Part shown: positions 31,387-43,254 of the stretch, piece after piece
Position numbering within the stretch: the stretch's first letter is position 1
Layout: every line of letters begins with the position of its first letter
Assembly: GCF_030848805.1 (NCBI RefSeq)
Contig: NW_027269925.1
Location: 62,001-126,000, forward strand
Direction: 5' to 3'
Source of the DNA: Temnothorax longispinosus
Taxonomy: Eukaryota; Arthropoda; Insecta; Hymenoptera; Formicidae
Length of the DNA: 64,000 bases
The notes under the pieces: model-generated
Database searches by the model: none
What the model saw: only the letters and a program-made list of their open reading frames with translations
What the model was told of the DNA's origin: nothing
Translations under genes and position numbers: made by a program

Positions 31387-32120
31387 TTAAAGCTAAAAGT
31401 TGGCATTTTTATGTGGCATAAATTAAATTTAGAAAAAAATGCTACCGGTGCTATAAAGTCCTGACAATACGGATTCAGAAGGTTTTGTCGGACAGTATAA
31501 TTATTATTATAAAAGTATGTTTTCGATATAATATATTTATTTTATTTTTTACAATCTTTATTTTTATTTGTAATATTTAAAAATAAAAACGGGGCCTGTC
31601 GATGTCGTTTCAGGCCTCGTATTCCCGCGCCCTCGTCCACTCCATCCCCCTCTCCAGCTTTCTCTTCTTCAGCCTCCTCTATTCCAGTCTTTTTCTCTCC
31701 AGCCTCCTTCTCTCCAGCCTCCTCTTCTCCACGTTCTTCCTCTTCCTCTATATGGACCATAATACCTACACAGAAAATGCAAAATCAAAGCAATAAATAA
31801 ATGCACAATTAAATAGAAATGATTTTAGAACTTTATAATTAAATTAACAAATATAACGTACCTATTTCTTTTTTTTATGCTTCTTCCTCCTCTTTTCTTT
31901 TCTTTTTTTTTGCCTTTCTTCCTCATTTTTTTTATCCTCGTCATCTTCATCGTCATCTACGTTCATGTTTTCCTCCTGGCTTTTTAGATTTTGTTTTTCC
32001 ATCTTCCTCTGTTTTTGTTCCTCTTCTTTTTTTCTCCATCAGTCTCCTAATTCATAAGTAAATCAGTAATAAATAAAATCACGAACCGTTTTGTTGTCTA
32101 ACTAATGCACGCTATTTGTA

Positions 32121-32299
32121 AGGGTGGAATATCAGACTATGCGCGAATTCGTAATTCGCGATTCGTGAATCGTATATTCGTGATTAGTGTGGAGAAAAAA
32201 TTCGTCGATTATTCGATGAATTTTCGACGAATTTTCTCTCCACACTATTCACGAATATACGAATCGCGAATTACGAATTCGCGCATAGTCTGGTTCCCT
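32121..32299. mobile_element. Hairpin MITE, 179 bp
   Basis: AGACTATGCGCGAATTCGTA and its complement form long arms that include TTCGCGATTCGT and AGTGTGGAGA. The ends read TA|AGGG and CCCT|TA, suggesting a TA or TAA target. Non-coding. Confidence 0.85.
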
Positions 32300-32304
32300 T
32301 ACCT

Positions 32305-32649
32305 ATGCTAGAACTAAACATCACAGACGCGTGCTACTTAGATATCTACTATAATTTTTTACAATGTACAAAACAATTACGCAATTACGATAACCTGACG
32401 TTTGAGCTACCAAAATACGATTTAGGCGCTACAAATTCTTCGAAATGTTCTCCTTTTTTGGAATTAAAAGGTGATGAAGAAGAACGTTTCGAAGGATTTG
32501 TAGCATTAAGTTATTGGACTGCACCCTTATATGATATCCTTGTGCTGACAATAATCTCGCAGTACGAAGCGAGCACAATGAGAGAATCAACATTGCGGAA
32601 AAGAGGCAAGGTCGCAACGATTCTATTCGATTTAATATGGCTTTTTTAA
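32305..32649 (+). other. 114-codon frame of unknown meaning
   Basis: A single ATG-initiated frame reading MLELNITDACYLDIYYNF to LFDLIWLF. It lies next to a MITE and has no recognised motif or supporting context. It may be chance. Confidence 0.15.
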
Positions 32650-32937
32650 GAGTGGAAATTATAACAATCTAATCTAAAAATAAAGAATAATAATATTCTA
32701 ACCTTTTCTTTCTATCCGCTTTTTCCTCTTCTTGCTTCTTCCTCTCTCTTTTTCTATCTTCCTCTTTCTTTCTCTCTAGACTCCTCCTCAGATCTTCTCG
32801 CCCCTTTTCACGACTTTTCTTATTCATTTCTTCTTGAGTTCTTTTTATTGCGGTTTCTTCTATTGCGTGGACTCTAAAAACGCAAGGCAAGCGATCACGA
32901 GAACCGAGCAGAGCCGAACAGAGCCGAGCAGAGCTAA

Positions 32938-33059
32938 CAAGGGAAGGGTCAACCCTCGGGGTCACCGATTTTGTCGAAATTTTACTAAAATGTAGTATTG
33001 ATATAGAAGTGACAAATGCTGTACGGAGACGATGCGCTTCTCAACCGTTGCCGAGAAAA
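32938..33059 (+). repeat. Left ~121-bp inverted repeat of the Tigger element
   Basis: Inverted match to 35729-35850. A difference is GTACGGAGAC here versus GTACGAAGAC in the right copy read in the same sense. Confidence 0.92.
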
Positions 33060-33199
33060 AAAATAAAAATATATAAAAATAAAAAAAATATAAATAAAAA
33101 AATATATATATATTTTGGCGGGGATATATTTACATAATATTAAAAAAATTGTATGTATATTTATTGGATTTATTAGTTTTGTATAGGTATAAAAAAAGG

Positions 33200-35226
33200 T
33201 TACAATAAAAAAGGCGTACAAAAGAAGAATATTATAATAAAATGATTGCGATTATTCGTCGTCTTGCTCTGTAACTTTACAAACTTTAGAGTGATTGAAA
33301 TAAAAAAACAAGTGAAACATAAAACTGACTTACACCAAGCACACTTTATAAATCCAATTGTTTTGCAAGCACATTTTGTTTTTAATAATGAGACAGGAAA
33401 ACACACGTCATTAACATTTAAAAAGCTCGGCCGTTCGCTCGTCAGTTTTGATCCAAACCATGCGTATTTAATCATACGTGAAAATACCGGAGCATTTAAC
33501 TGATGCAATATTACAGAGTGAATTTTTATAACATCTTCACGAGATGCTATTTCTCTTTTTTCTTGTAGTAATATAGGAGCATTCTGCAAGCGCTTGAGAA
33601 AATTTTTAACCTGACGATAGAAATACACATCGCAGGGCTGGCACAGCGGTGTGCATTTCGGCGGTATAATTTTTAATGTACACGTTGCTTCTCCTTGTTC
33701 ATTTTCAAAAATTTCATCGTGTAGAGCGGGGTTAGTTTGGCCTCCCCAAGAATCGATAATGAATAAAAACTTGTTGTTTTTAACATATGGTAAGATAACA
33801 TTTGTCAAAAATTTTTCGTATAAATCGGTTGTAAGTTTTCCGGATTTTGAACAAGTGACAACAACGTTTTTATATTCATCGGTCAACTTATCAACATTTT
33901 TTTTAACTAAAGGTCCAAACTTTCCCGAGGGCTCTTGCAAGCACAAAAATACAAAAGGAATAATCTTTCCCGACGCAGTCAAAGTATACTGCGCAGTATA
34001 AGAGTGACTAATCTTATTTAAACTTTTTTTCTGTACAAAAACTGTTTTCGAACCTTTATGCTCAAGAGTTCTATTATAAGTACTATCATATTGGCATCCA
34101 GTTTGATCGGTATTAATAACAAAATCTTTTTGAAATTTAGAAATCAGAACTCTAGTTTGCGTTTGGAATTTTTCTGCCGCTTCTAGTACTTCTTCCATTG
34201 TGGCGCATTCCTTTTTACTAACGTATTTCGTGATTTTCCGCTGTTTTATTCTATGCCTTCTTTTGAAATATTTTACCCATGATTCGCTAGCATTGAAAGT
34301 AAACTGTTCCGAAATATAAGGAAATGCTGCTGCCATTGCCCATTGCTGGATTGTCCTGCTTGTCACCTATTAAAGTTAAAAATCAATATATTCATAGTTT
34401 TAAAAATTTATCTACTTTTGTTTATTTTTCCGTTTCGATAAAACAATAAATTTACCTACTCATAAGAGGCTCTAGCTTCCTTGAAACGTTCGAAGGTTTC
34501 TGTATCAATGTATGTCCACTTATCAAAGTGTGTTCCACCCTTCTTCACATCTTCTGCCCATATTTTAAGATCTTCTTTTTTCTTCAAGCGACTGCAGCCT
34601 TTTTTATGCAAATTTGCTAAAGACCACTTTGGATGAGCTTCAGCCAGAGCAACGGTTTTCATTTTATATTCTAAAGGAATATAATCAAAAAGTTGTTTTT
34701 GAAATTTTTTGGGCTCGTAATCTTCATCTTTATTAATTTTACACTGCGAATAAAAATAAAATTGCATGAGTAAATTATGAATGTTTATGCTGTAAACATT
34801 AGCACATTGACTAACAATGTAAAATAAAATAGCGTTAATATACGTTAAAGCACATAATTGTTTTTATAATTTTGAGAAATATACTCATTTTATTGCCAAT
34901 AATAGAAATATAATACTTTAACATACCTCTTCGTATTCTCCTTCGGTATCGTTCTCATCGAATAATATTAAATCCTCTTCTATAACAATTTGTCGATTTG
35001 CCAAAATGTTGATAATTTTTTCACAAATTACTTCGCCCATAGCTACAGACACAGAGCTTATTTTATCAGGAGGTGTATCTGTTAGAAGATCTTTCGCTTG
35101 CAACAAACTATTACAATACTTCAGGGCATTTGTTAATTCACCCTTAAAATCTTCGTCTTTTAATAATCGTTTGCGCTCATCTTCTAAATTTTCTTTTGCA
35201 GTAGATGTACCCGCTGGTTGTTCCAT
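33200..35226 (-). pseudogene. Tigger/pogo transposase (CENP-B/DDE_1 type), three exons
   Basis: Exon 1 (35226-34927) starts MEQPAGTSTAKENLEDERKR and is acidic. Exon 2 (34743-34459) carries helix-turn-helix content: KMKTVALAEAHPKWSLANLH, then LKIWAEDVKKGG. Exon 3 (34366-33200) has the second DNA-binding part (ESWVKYFKRRHRIKQRKITK). It then holds the catalytic core with Asp in VINTDQTGCQ, Asp in FIIDSWGGQTNP and Asp in PLCQPCDVYFYRQVK, and a Cys-rich C-terminus. Exons 1 and 2 join in phase. At the end of exon 2 the codon TAG (34458-34456) precedes GTAAAT, so either the last exon codon is a stop or the donor has shifted. That, and nothing else visible, disables the gene. Confidence 0.88.
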
Positions 35227-35259
35227 TTTGAAAACTTTTAGCGCAGAATATTCACACAA

Positions 35260-36058
35260 TTCACTAATTAGTGTTAGTGTTCAAGAACAGACGAGTGTCT
35301 TCGACGACAGTAAACGATCGATTAACGGTTCAGCATTTGAAATGCGACCCTAGCGCTCTTTTAACCCTTCACCCACATAGGTGGGTCGTTTTTGTCCGGG
35401 CGAAAATCAAATGTAGTTGTAACTTTTGCAAACGCGTAGAGATGGCGCCACTGCGCATTCGTAAAAAAAGTTATACTCCCCGAGAACCCGCCTATCGAGT
35501 TTCAAGGCGCCAGACCACCTCCAGCCGTCATTATAATTCCAATGCATCATAATTCCAATGCAAGGCAATTCGAATGCATAGAAAATAATATTATAACCGA
35601 ATATAAATAATTTTTTGCAAGAAGCATGCCTTAAAATGTTAATTTCAAAATCGCTAATATTTTACGAACATTTTATGCACAGTTTTAAAATTATAATAAA
35701 ATAAAATAAAATAAAATTCACATCGCGATTTCTCGGCAACGGTTGAGAAGCGCATCGTCTTCGTACAGCATTTGTCACTTCTATATCAATACTACATTTT
35801 AGTAAAATTTCGACAAAATCGGTGACCCCGAGGGTTGACCCTTCCCTTGTAAGACGCGAGAGGAGCGCGGAGCGAGAAACGTGCTAGACTAATTTTGCAG
35901 CGATGTCAGATTTCAGCAGTGAATGCAGTGATGTCAGATGCTCGACGCTCGGTCAGCCGCAAGCCGGCGAGAATCGTGCTAGGTTTTCTTTCTCGGCGCT
36001 CGCGGTCGCGCGCGCGCGCACCTAGGTCTTGTCGTACTTATCAATTACTTATGATATT
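35260..36058. other. Tigger 5' region and flank
   Basis: 35260-35728 lies between the gene start and the right inverted repeat and should hold the transposon promoter. No specific element is recognised beyond CACCCACATAGGTGGGTCG, a short palindrome at 35370-35390. 35851-36058 is a GC-richer flank without a gene. Confidence 0.4.
35729..35850 (-). repeat. Right ~121-bp inverted repeat of the Tigger element
   Basis: Inverted match to 32938-33059. Confidence 0.92.
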
Positions 36059-36067
36059 TATTGATAT

Positions 36068-36107
<40 letters not shown>
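36059..36107. repeat. (TA)n microsatellite
   Basis: TA repeats interrupted once by a G. Confidence 0.9.
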
Positions 36108-37137
36108 TATATAATTATATTTATAATTAAACATATCAAGTATGTCCATACATGTTTTTGTCTCTTCTATAATATATATTACAAAAAAAAATAAAAATAA
36201 AAATCTAAAAATGATTAAAAAGATTATTTTTGCATTGCATTTTTTATAATATGTGAAGTTTGAGGTAATGAGAAAAAAATTGCCCATATATAATCATATA
36301 TGTATAAATGTAACAGTTGTTATGTATAATTAACATAAAAAAATGTAAAAAAACATATATAAATATATATAATTATATATAATTATATATAATTATATAT
36401 ATTTATGTGTTTTTGTTTTTATATAAAAAATTTTTACCGCGTGGATATATGTCTATACTCTTATCGTCCTCTTAATCGTATATATTCTTCCACAATTTGT
36501 GAACGCAGGCTGGCTTTGTTATTTTGTCGTATTTATGTGATGTCTTCACCTGTTAGACGTAGTTTTTTCATTTTTCTAAAGGTTTAAAACAGAAATTGAT
36601 TTAGTTTGTTAACGATTTTGCAATATAATACACTACAATTTCTCAATGTAAGAAAAATTTTATCAGTTCAGCAGCTTACCTTGTTGAATTTGTTGATGTT
36701 TCATACCTCTTAATTGTTTAATATTGCGTATATTTCCTTCTCCTTCGGCAAGTTCTTCGAATCCCTCACTTTTTCTCTCATCTTCAAGTGCATATTTTCA
36801 GTTTTATGAAAATTCTTACATTTTTTAACAGCAAGCTCCAACTTTCCCACAGATCCCATTAACTATACTTCTTTCGCCTCTGTTCAACGCTGTCTCCCCT
36901 TTTATCTGCAAGCAGACATATGACAATTTAATTGAAATTATTTTAATTTAATTTAATCTCTCAATTCTTAATTATGCTGACAAATTCTTCATTAGTGTTG
37001 TGTAAAAAATGTTGTTTTAAACATTAATTATCATCATACTTGCGTCCATCGTTGACTAAAAGCTTTCTTCCACGTCTCGAACCACTGTTTCTTCTGTAAT
37101 ATTCATGCATATTATTTCAATTGTAATAAAATATACT
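36108..37137. other. AT-rich DNA, no gene seen
   Basis: About 1 kb, including repeats of AATTATATAT at 36365-36405. No supported gene. Confidence 0.6.
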
Positions 37138-37277
37138 GTTTGACATAACAGATAGAACATGACAGGATTACATTACATTCGATTTAATTTAATTAATGTC
37201 AACAAGACTTTTATTAATTTACATTGAAATCTAATGTGACTTCATCATATTCTATCTATTAGTTTAAACAAATTATA
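37138..37277. mobile_element. MITE family B, degenerate copy
   Basis: GATAGAACATGACAGGATTA and TAATGTGACTTCATCATATT are inverted, diverged counterparts of the arms of the hairpin at 37352-37504. Confidence 0.6.
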
Positions 37278-37351
37278 CTTTAATAAATTTTTTTTACAGG
37301 TATATTAAAATATCTATTTATACTTTCTTATGGGTATATTATTAATATATT

Positions 37352-37504
37352 CCTGTTTAAAATAATAGATACAATATGATCAGATTACATTATATTACAT
37401 TCAATTTCAATGTAAATAAATAAAAACATTATTAATTTACATTGAAATTGAATGTAATATAATGTAATCTTATCATATTGTATCTATTATTTTAATTAAA
37501 CAGG
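37352..37504. mobile_element. MITE family B, near-perfect hairpin
   Basis: Arms of about 65 bp starting CCTGTTTAA and containing TAATAGATACAATATGAT pair almost perfectly around a short loop. Non-coding. Confidence 0.85.
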
Positions 37505-37891
37505 GATCTTACATTTCTTTTCTAATATTGGTCACTGGTCATTTTACTTACCATTCTCTGCTCATATTCCTCTTCTCCTTTTTCCTCTTTATGACGGGCT
37601 TTGTTCCTTACGTCAAATACACGTGCATACTTTAACTGGTATTTTAAACTTTGCTGACACCTTGTATAGACTGTCCGTCTGCTCCGATAATGTGTCACTG
37701 CGAAACTTTAGGTTATGGCCGTGAGCAGGGACCATCAACTCTCACATGACAGAGTGCGTTCCAAAACTTATAAAAAAAAGTCGGACAACCTTTTTGGCCA
37801 CGACCATACATTGAACAATAAAGACTGTTGACACAAAAGACATTGAAAACCCACCTTAAACTTACCCGATCACAAGTACAACCGATCCAAG

Positions 37892-38020
37892 ATGGATTTG
37901 GATAAATTTCGTATAGTAATATTGGTTTTTATATTCATTGTTTTTGCTATTTCATTAATTTGCATATTGCTATTAGTTTATTCACAGAGATCAATTTCAG
38001 AACCTTATTACACGCCATAG
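37892..38020 (+). CDS. 42-residue micro-membrane ORF, isolated copy
   Basis: It starts MDLDKFRIVI, has a hydrophobic helix FIFIVFAISLICILLLVY and ends SEPYYTP. It is the same length as the minus-strand frame at 13239-13111, with about 36 of 42 residues identical. Roughly two thirds of the base differences are silent, and the hydrophobic changes are conservative (I/V, A/V). Similarity continues about 85 bases upstream and 60 bases downstream. No acidic-tailed frame precedes it. Function unknown. Confidence 0.55.
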   Translation: MDLDKFRIVILVFIFIVFAISLICILLLVYSQRSISEPYYTP

Positions 38021-38087
38021 AGTACATAAAAATATCAACAATGCAGTTTACAACGTACGCGATAGTTACCATACCCTAAGAGCACAG

Positions 38088-38692
38088 TTGACGGAAAGTC
38101 GACGGTAAGTCGACTTTTATAAGTCGACTTCTAGTCGGCTTCTAAAAATGGCAGAAAATCGACTAAAAGTCGACTTCTAAATAGGCGACTTCTAAAAATG
38201 GCGAAAAGTCGACTAAAAGTCGACTTCTAGTCGACTTCTAAAAATGGCGGAAAGTCGACTTCTAAATAGTCGACTTATAAAAGTCAACGGAAAGTTGACT
38301 TTTATAAGTCGACTTCTAGTCGACTTCTAAAAATGGCGGAAAGTCGACTTTTAGTCGACTTCTAAATAGTCGACTTATAAAAGTCAACGGAAAGTTGACT
38401 TTTATAAGTCGACTTCTAAAAATGACGAAAAGTCGACTAAAAGTCGACTTCTAGTCGACTTCTAAAAATGGCGGAATGTCGACTAAAAATCGACTTCTAA
38501 ATAGTCGACTTATAAAAGTCAATTTTCCGTCGATTTTTATAAGTCGACTTCTAGTCGACTTCTAAAAATGGCGGAAAGTCGACTTTTAGTCGACTTCTAA
38601 ATAGTCGACTTATAAAAGTCAACGGAAAGTTGACTTTTATAAGTCGACTTCTAAAAATGGCGAAAAGTCGACTAAAAGTCGACTTCTAATGG
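38088..38692. repeat. GTCGAC-rich palindromic repeat array
   Basis: About 600 bp composed almost wholly of AAGTCGACTT, TCTAAAAATGGCGGAAAGTC, CTAAATAGTCGACTTATAAA and AGTCAACGGAAAGTTGACTT. These appear in both orientations, with GTCGAC several tens of times. Higher-order units of about 110-240 bp can be seen. Confidence 0.9.
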
Positions 38693-38696
38693 AGGA

Positions 38697-39970
38697 TTCA
38701 CACTGAGTCCGGCGTCCGACATACGACATCCGACGTCCGACGTCCGATTGGTCGTACGTTAAAAGCAGTTCAAATTGTGCACGATCAGCACATACGATTA
38801 GTAATCGGATCCCGTATACAAATATCAAAGTATAACCTAAACACAAAGGATTTTGAAAGCGTTTAAAATGGATATTTCAATGCTTTTAAGAAAAAAAAGA
38901 AAACTATTAAATTTGTTATTGAAGATAAATCAATTACAGAGAATAAATCAAATAAGAAATAAAGAGAAAAAGAGAAAAAGAGTATGGATTAGAGCATGTA
39001 TTCTTGGACGAGAAATTAGAGGTGAAGCTTCAATATTGGTGCAAGAAATGCGTTTTCGGGACGTGGTTTGGTATTATAATTATACACGAATGATGCCTGA
39101 TTCTTTCGATGAATTACTTAATTTAATTGAACCAATTATACGAAAACAAGAAACAAACTGTCGAAAACCAATTCCACCTGCTATCCGGTTGTTAATAACC
39201 TTGCGGTATGTTGACATTATATATTATTATGTATTTTATCCTGTCAATGAAATATATTTTTATTTGTATATATATTTTTACTTTTATAATGTTATTCTAT
39301 ATTTACAGATATTTAGCATCTGGTGATTTAATGTCATCACTCGCAATGTCATATCGTTCAGGTAAATCTACTGTTTCTGGTATAATTCAAGAGACATGTG
39401 AAGCTATTTGGGAGACTTTGCAACATCGTGTTTTATTTCAACCTTCTCAACAACGATGGAAAGAGATAGCAGATGATTTTTCTACAAAATGGAACTTTCC
39501 GCATTGTATAGGAGCTGTCGATGGGAAGCATGTTGTAATACAAGTATGGCATATAAAAATTTTTGCATATTTTTATCTATATTAGATAAATTTTATCGAT
39601 ATTTAAAATAAACATTTTTTTTACAGGCACCACCATATGCAGGGTCGACTTTTTACAATTATAAAGGGCAACACAGCATTGTTCTCATGGCAATAGTATC
39701 AGCATCTTATGAGTTTTTGATGGTCGATATTGGTGCCCAAGGAAGGCATCATGATGGAGGAATTTTTAAAGGATCTATTATGGGACAGCGATTTGAAAAT
39801 AGACAAATGGAGTTACCACCTCCATGTTCGCTGCCAAATTCTAATATTCTTGTTCCATATATACTTGTGGGTGATGCCGCTTTCCAACTTAATGAATATA
39901 CTCTTAGACCATATCCCGGTAATCGATTGAACAGAATTAGAGAAATATTTAATAAAAGACTGAGTCGAAT
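38697..39970 (+). mobile_element. Second Harbinger-type element, cut by the assembly gap
   Basis: A left edge reading TAATGGAGGATTCACACTGA and a run of GTCCGAC-type motifs precede a HARBI1-like gene. The right end falls in the N gap or is lost, so the limits are not confirmed. Confidence 0.7.
38868..39970 (+). CDS. Harbinger (HARBI1-like) DDE transposase, 3' part in the gap
   Basis: Exons are 38868-39205, 39309-39543 and 39627-39970, with introns of 103 and 83 bp that have GT/AG borders and keep the frame. The N-terminus is very basic. MPDSFDELLNLIEPIIRKQE and RYLASGDLMSSLAMSYRSGK form the helical DNA-binding part. The first catalytic Asp is in GAVDGKHVVIQ, the second in LVGDAAFQLNEY; the Glu would follow RLSR and lies in the gap. 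No stop or frameshift is seen in the visible part, so this may be an intact copy. It differs from the first Harbinger in intron number and in sequence. Confidence 0.9.
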
Positions 39971-40470
39971 NNNNNNNNNNNNNNNNNNNNNNNNNNNNNN
40001 NNNNNNNNNNNNNNNNNNNNNNNNNNNNNNNNNNNNNNNNNNNNNNNNNNNNNNNNNNNNNNNNNNNNNNNNNNNNNNNNNNNNNNNNNNNNNNNNNNNN
40101 NNNNNNNNNNNNNNNNNNNNNNNNNNNNNNNNNNNNNNNNNNNNNNNNNNNNNNNNNNNNNNNNNNNNNNNNNNNNNNNNNNNNNNNNNNNNNNNNNNNN
40201 NNNNNNNNNNNNNNNNNNNNNNNNNNNNNNNNNNNNNNNNNNNNNNNNNNNNNNNNNNNNNNNNNNNNNNNNNNNNNNNNNNNNNNNNNNNNNNNNNNNN
40301 NNNNNNNNNNNNNNNNNNNNNNNNNNNNNNNNNNNNNNNNNNNNNNNNNNNNNNNNNNNNNNNNNNNNNNNNNNNNNNNNNNNNNNNNNNNNNNNNNNNN
40401 NNNNNNNNNNNNNNNNNNNNNNNNNNNNNNNNNNNNNNNNNNNNNNNNNNNNNNNNNNNNNNNNNNNNNN
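39971..40470. other. Assembly gap, 500 N
   Basis: Exactly 500 N, a length often used for gaps of unknown size. It hides the end of the second Harbinger transposase and the C-terminal part of the minus-strand protein to its right. Confidence 0.99.
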
Positions 40471-40490
40471 CAAACAGGCGTGTTGTTTTT

Positions 40491-41335
40491 TTAATCAAGA
40501 TACTTATTTACATTGTCTGGTTTACCTGATCCCACAAAAATTCCGACAACAAACGGTCTGTCATCAATTAAATCCAAGGACCTACATAAAATAGGCCACA
40601 CATCAGTGACACAGCTTTTGGTCATATTTATTCCATCAACATTAACATCTAATCCTATTTTGTTTGTGCCAAAATTTTTTAGTCCACAATTTTGTAGGCG
40701 TCTTTCAAGTCCTGGTATTAATCCAACATGGACATAGGAACCGTTGCCGAATTCTACAATTGATGTTACTCTAGGCGTCTTATTGAGAGTCCGCGGATCT
40801 AAGGGCAATTCTGGATGATATAGTTTTAGTTTTGCAAGAAGTTCTCTGCACGCTTCTACTGTAATATTGTGTTTTAAGTTCCATTCTCTTAGCCATTGCC
40901 TGAAATTCACCTGTTCATCCTCATCATTGTCTTCTTCATCTTCATCACTTGAGTTACTATTTGATTCATATTTGCTAACAGATCATGTCTCATATAAACG
41001 TATTCACTATTGTTATCATCATTTATTTTCCTTGAAAGCTGTAAATTTTCATTGCTATGTGCAGATTTACTAATATTATTAATAGAATCTTGAGAGATAT
41101 CTTGAGTCTCATGTGAATGTAAATTTTCATTGCTATGTGCAGATTCACTAATATTATTAATGGAATCTTGAGAGATATCTTGAGTCTCATGTGAATTTAT
41201 AATACTATCTGCTGTAATCGCGTTTAAAATGTCCTCATCATCTTCTAATATATTAGCGAATATCTTCTCAGCTTCAGCTTTGGCGTATCTCCTTAGCCTT
41301 CGCTCCCCGATAGATCGTTTGTGTAACTCGGTCAT
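40491..41335 (-). pseudogene. Transposon-associated protein, unknown family, one frame break
   Basis: It starts MTELHKRSIGERRLRRYAKA with an acidic region. It has two copies of a 27-residue repeat (SHETQDISQDSINNISESAH). Near 40970 the frame slips; the alternative frame gives a run of Asp/Glu and then VNFRQWLREWNLKHNITVEA, LLAKLKLYHPELPLDPRTLN and GLDVNVDGINMTKSCVTDVW. The last part resembles a domain I have seen in multi-copy arthropod transposon proteins, but I cannot name the superfamily. The frame stays open to 40491; its continuation lies to the left, in or near the gap. Confidence 0.55.
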
Positions 41336-41413
41336 TTCGTAAAATACAATACTGTTAAAAGAAATTTGATTTAGCTCTCGGCCAAAAAGTACAGAAAACA
41401 ATATGTCATAATA

Positions 41414-42218
41414 AAAATAACCGAGGTACAGAGTGAAAAAATAAAACTGAAATAACATTATAGTCTTTATTTAATTAAAAATACTTTATCAAAATACTGA
41501 ATAAAAAAAGATCATATAAAGATGTGTAAAAAATTTATAAATCAAAACTTTGATTTTTATAGGCCGATATTATATTTGTCGTACAACAACTGTAATATAT
41601 ATAGCCTTTAGAGATTTATAATATAATAAAAATAATAGAATTAAACCATCATAACCTTTTTAATGCATGTAAGATATTATCTTAAGGATTAGCCTCAGAA
41701 AAATAATATAAAATTGTAACACAAACGATATATCATAGTAAAAATAACCGGGGTACAGAGTAGAAAAATAAAACTGAAATAACATTATATTTTTTATTTA
41801 ATTAAAAATACTTTAAATATCAAAATACTGAATAAAAAAAGATCATATAAAAATGTGTAAAAAATTTATAAATCAAAACTTTGATTTTTATAGGCCGATA
41901 TTACATTTGTCGTACGACAAATGTAATATATATAGCCTTTAGAGTTTATAATATAATAAAAATAATAGAATCGAACCATTATAATCTTTTTAATGCATGT
42001 AAGATATTAATTATCCTAAGGATTAGCCTTAGAAAAATAATATAAAATTGTAACACAAATTATCATGTTACATTAAATATCATGTTATTTAAATTATTAT
42101 CAAATACGTTACATCAAATACGTAGGTACATACACAGTTTACCACTAAAAAAGACAAAATAATACAAAATATATAACACTTACCATTCATTATTGAGGCT
42201 TTTAAAGCACATCGATTC

Positions 42219-42273
<55 letters not shown>

Positions 42274-42620
42274 CTTCCTTCTTCTTTTCTTCTCTGATCA
42301 CTTTCTTCACACCGTCGTACGACAAATATAATAAATAGCCTTTTTAGAGATCTATAATATAATAAAAATAATAGAATCGAACCATCATAACCTCTTTAAT
42401 GCATGTAAGATATTAATTATCTTAAGGATTAGCCTCAGAAAAATAATATAAAATTGTAACACAAATTATTATGTTACATCAAATATCATGTTATTTAAAT
42501 TATTATCAAATACGTTACATCAAACGTAGGTACGTACAAGTAGGTAAAAAGGGCAAAATAATACAAAGATATAACATTTACCATTCATTATTGAGGCTTC
42601 CAAAGAACATCAATTCTTCT
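41414..42620. repeat. Tandem duplication, ~327-bp unit, with a third partial unit
   Basis: Unit 1 runs 41414-41740 and unit 2 41741 to about 42080; both start AAAATAACCG(A/G)GGTACAGAG. A third partial unit (42312-42610) includes TAATAGAATCGAACCAT and GGATTAGCCTCAGAAAAATA. Parts of units 2 and 3 also share the stretch leading to a (CT)n tract. Confidence 0.85.
42224..42269. repeat. (CT)n microsatellite
   Basis: About 23 CT dinucleotides. An Arg/Glu frame read across it on the minus strand is an artefact. Confidence 0.95.
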
Positions 42621-42628
42621 TGCTCGCG

Positions 42629-42763
<135 letters not shown>

Positions 42764-43254
42764 GAGTAAGCTGTGTGCACGTCCGTTGTGTGGCTCCTAT
42801 TTCAAGTGGATATATTTCTGCCGCAAGCTGCCTTCGGGCTTTTTTGTTGCAGGTTCAGGCAAGTCTTTTTTGTTGCTCGTCACGTGCTGTTATTGGTACG
42901 CATCGGGCTATCTCTGATTCTCAGTATTTTGCATGACGAATGTTCTCATTATTACTCTATTATTTCTGAGAATCATTCCATGGAGGATGTTGTCCTCTTC
43001 TGCGCATGTGCCTGCCGCTTGATCTGTCCTTTCCTGCACCTGCTGCCCTGCGTGCCGTCGAGTTTGGAGTCGATATCGACGTTTGGCGATCGATAGTGGT
43101 GTGATTTCGAGCTGTCTCGTACACAGTGCGCTCTGGTCCCTGTTAATCAACTACTCAGTCGCGTCGTGTAACTTGAGCTGTCTCATACTCAGTGTACTCA
43201 CACACCTTCTCTGGCGTGAGTTTTTCGTTTTCATTGCCTATTTGTGTGACGGTA

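Larger units (their letters stand above)
31542..32965 (-). other. Lys/Glu-rich low-complexity frames
   Basis: Three minus-strand stretches (31760-31542, 32030-31880 and 32965-32669) translate to runs of Glu, Lys, Arg and Gln. A donor (AAAG|GTTAG) and an acceptor (GAATTAG) near them would allow splicing, but the frame cannot be joined convincingly. They could be one decayed coiled-coil gene or simply purine-rich DNA. Confidence 0.25.
32938..35850. mobile_element. Tigger/pogo-type DNA transposon
   Basis: The terminal inverted repeats are about 121 bp (32938-33059 and 35729-35850), matching at all but one or two positions. They run from CAAGGGAAGGGTCAACCCTC to CAACCGTTGCCGAGAAA. A three-exon transposase gene with a DDE_1 (CENP-B-like) core lies inside on the minus strand. 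TA occurs beside each end, but the exact 2-bp duplication is uncertain by one base. Confidence 0.9.

Noticed and set aside
39749..40498. Long frames spanning the N gap
   Set aside because: They are produced by reading through N.
42089..42325. Arg/Glu-repeat reading frame
   Set aside because: It is the (CT)n microsatellite read on the minus strand.
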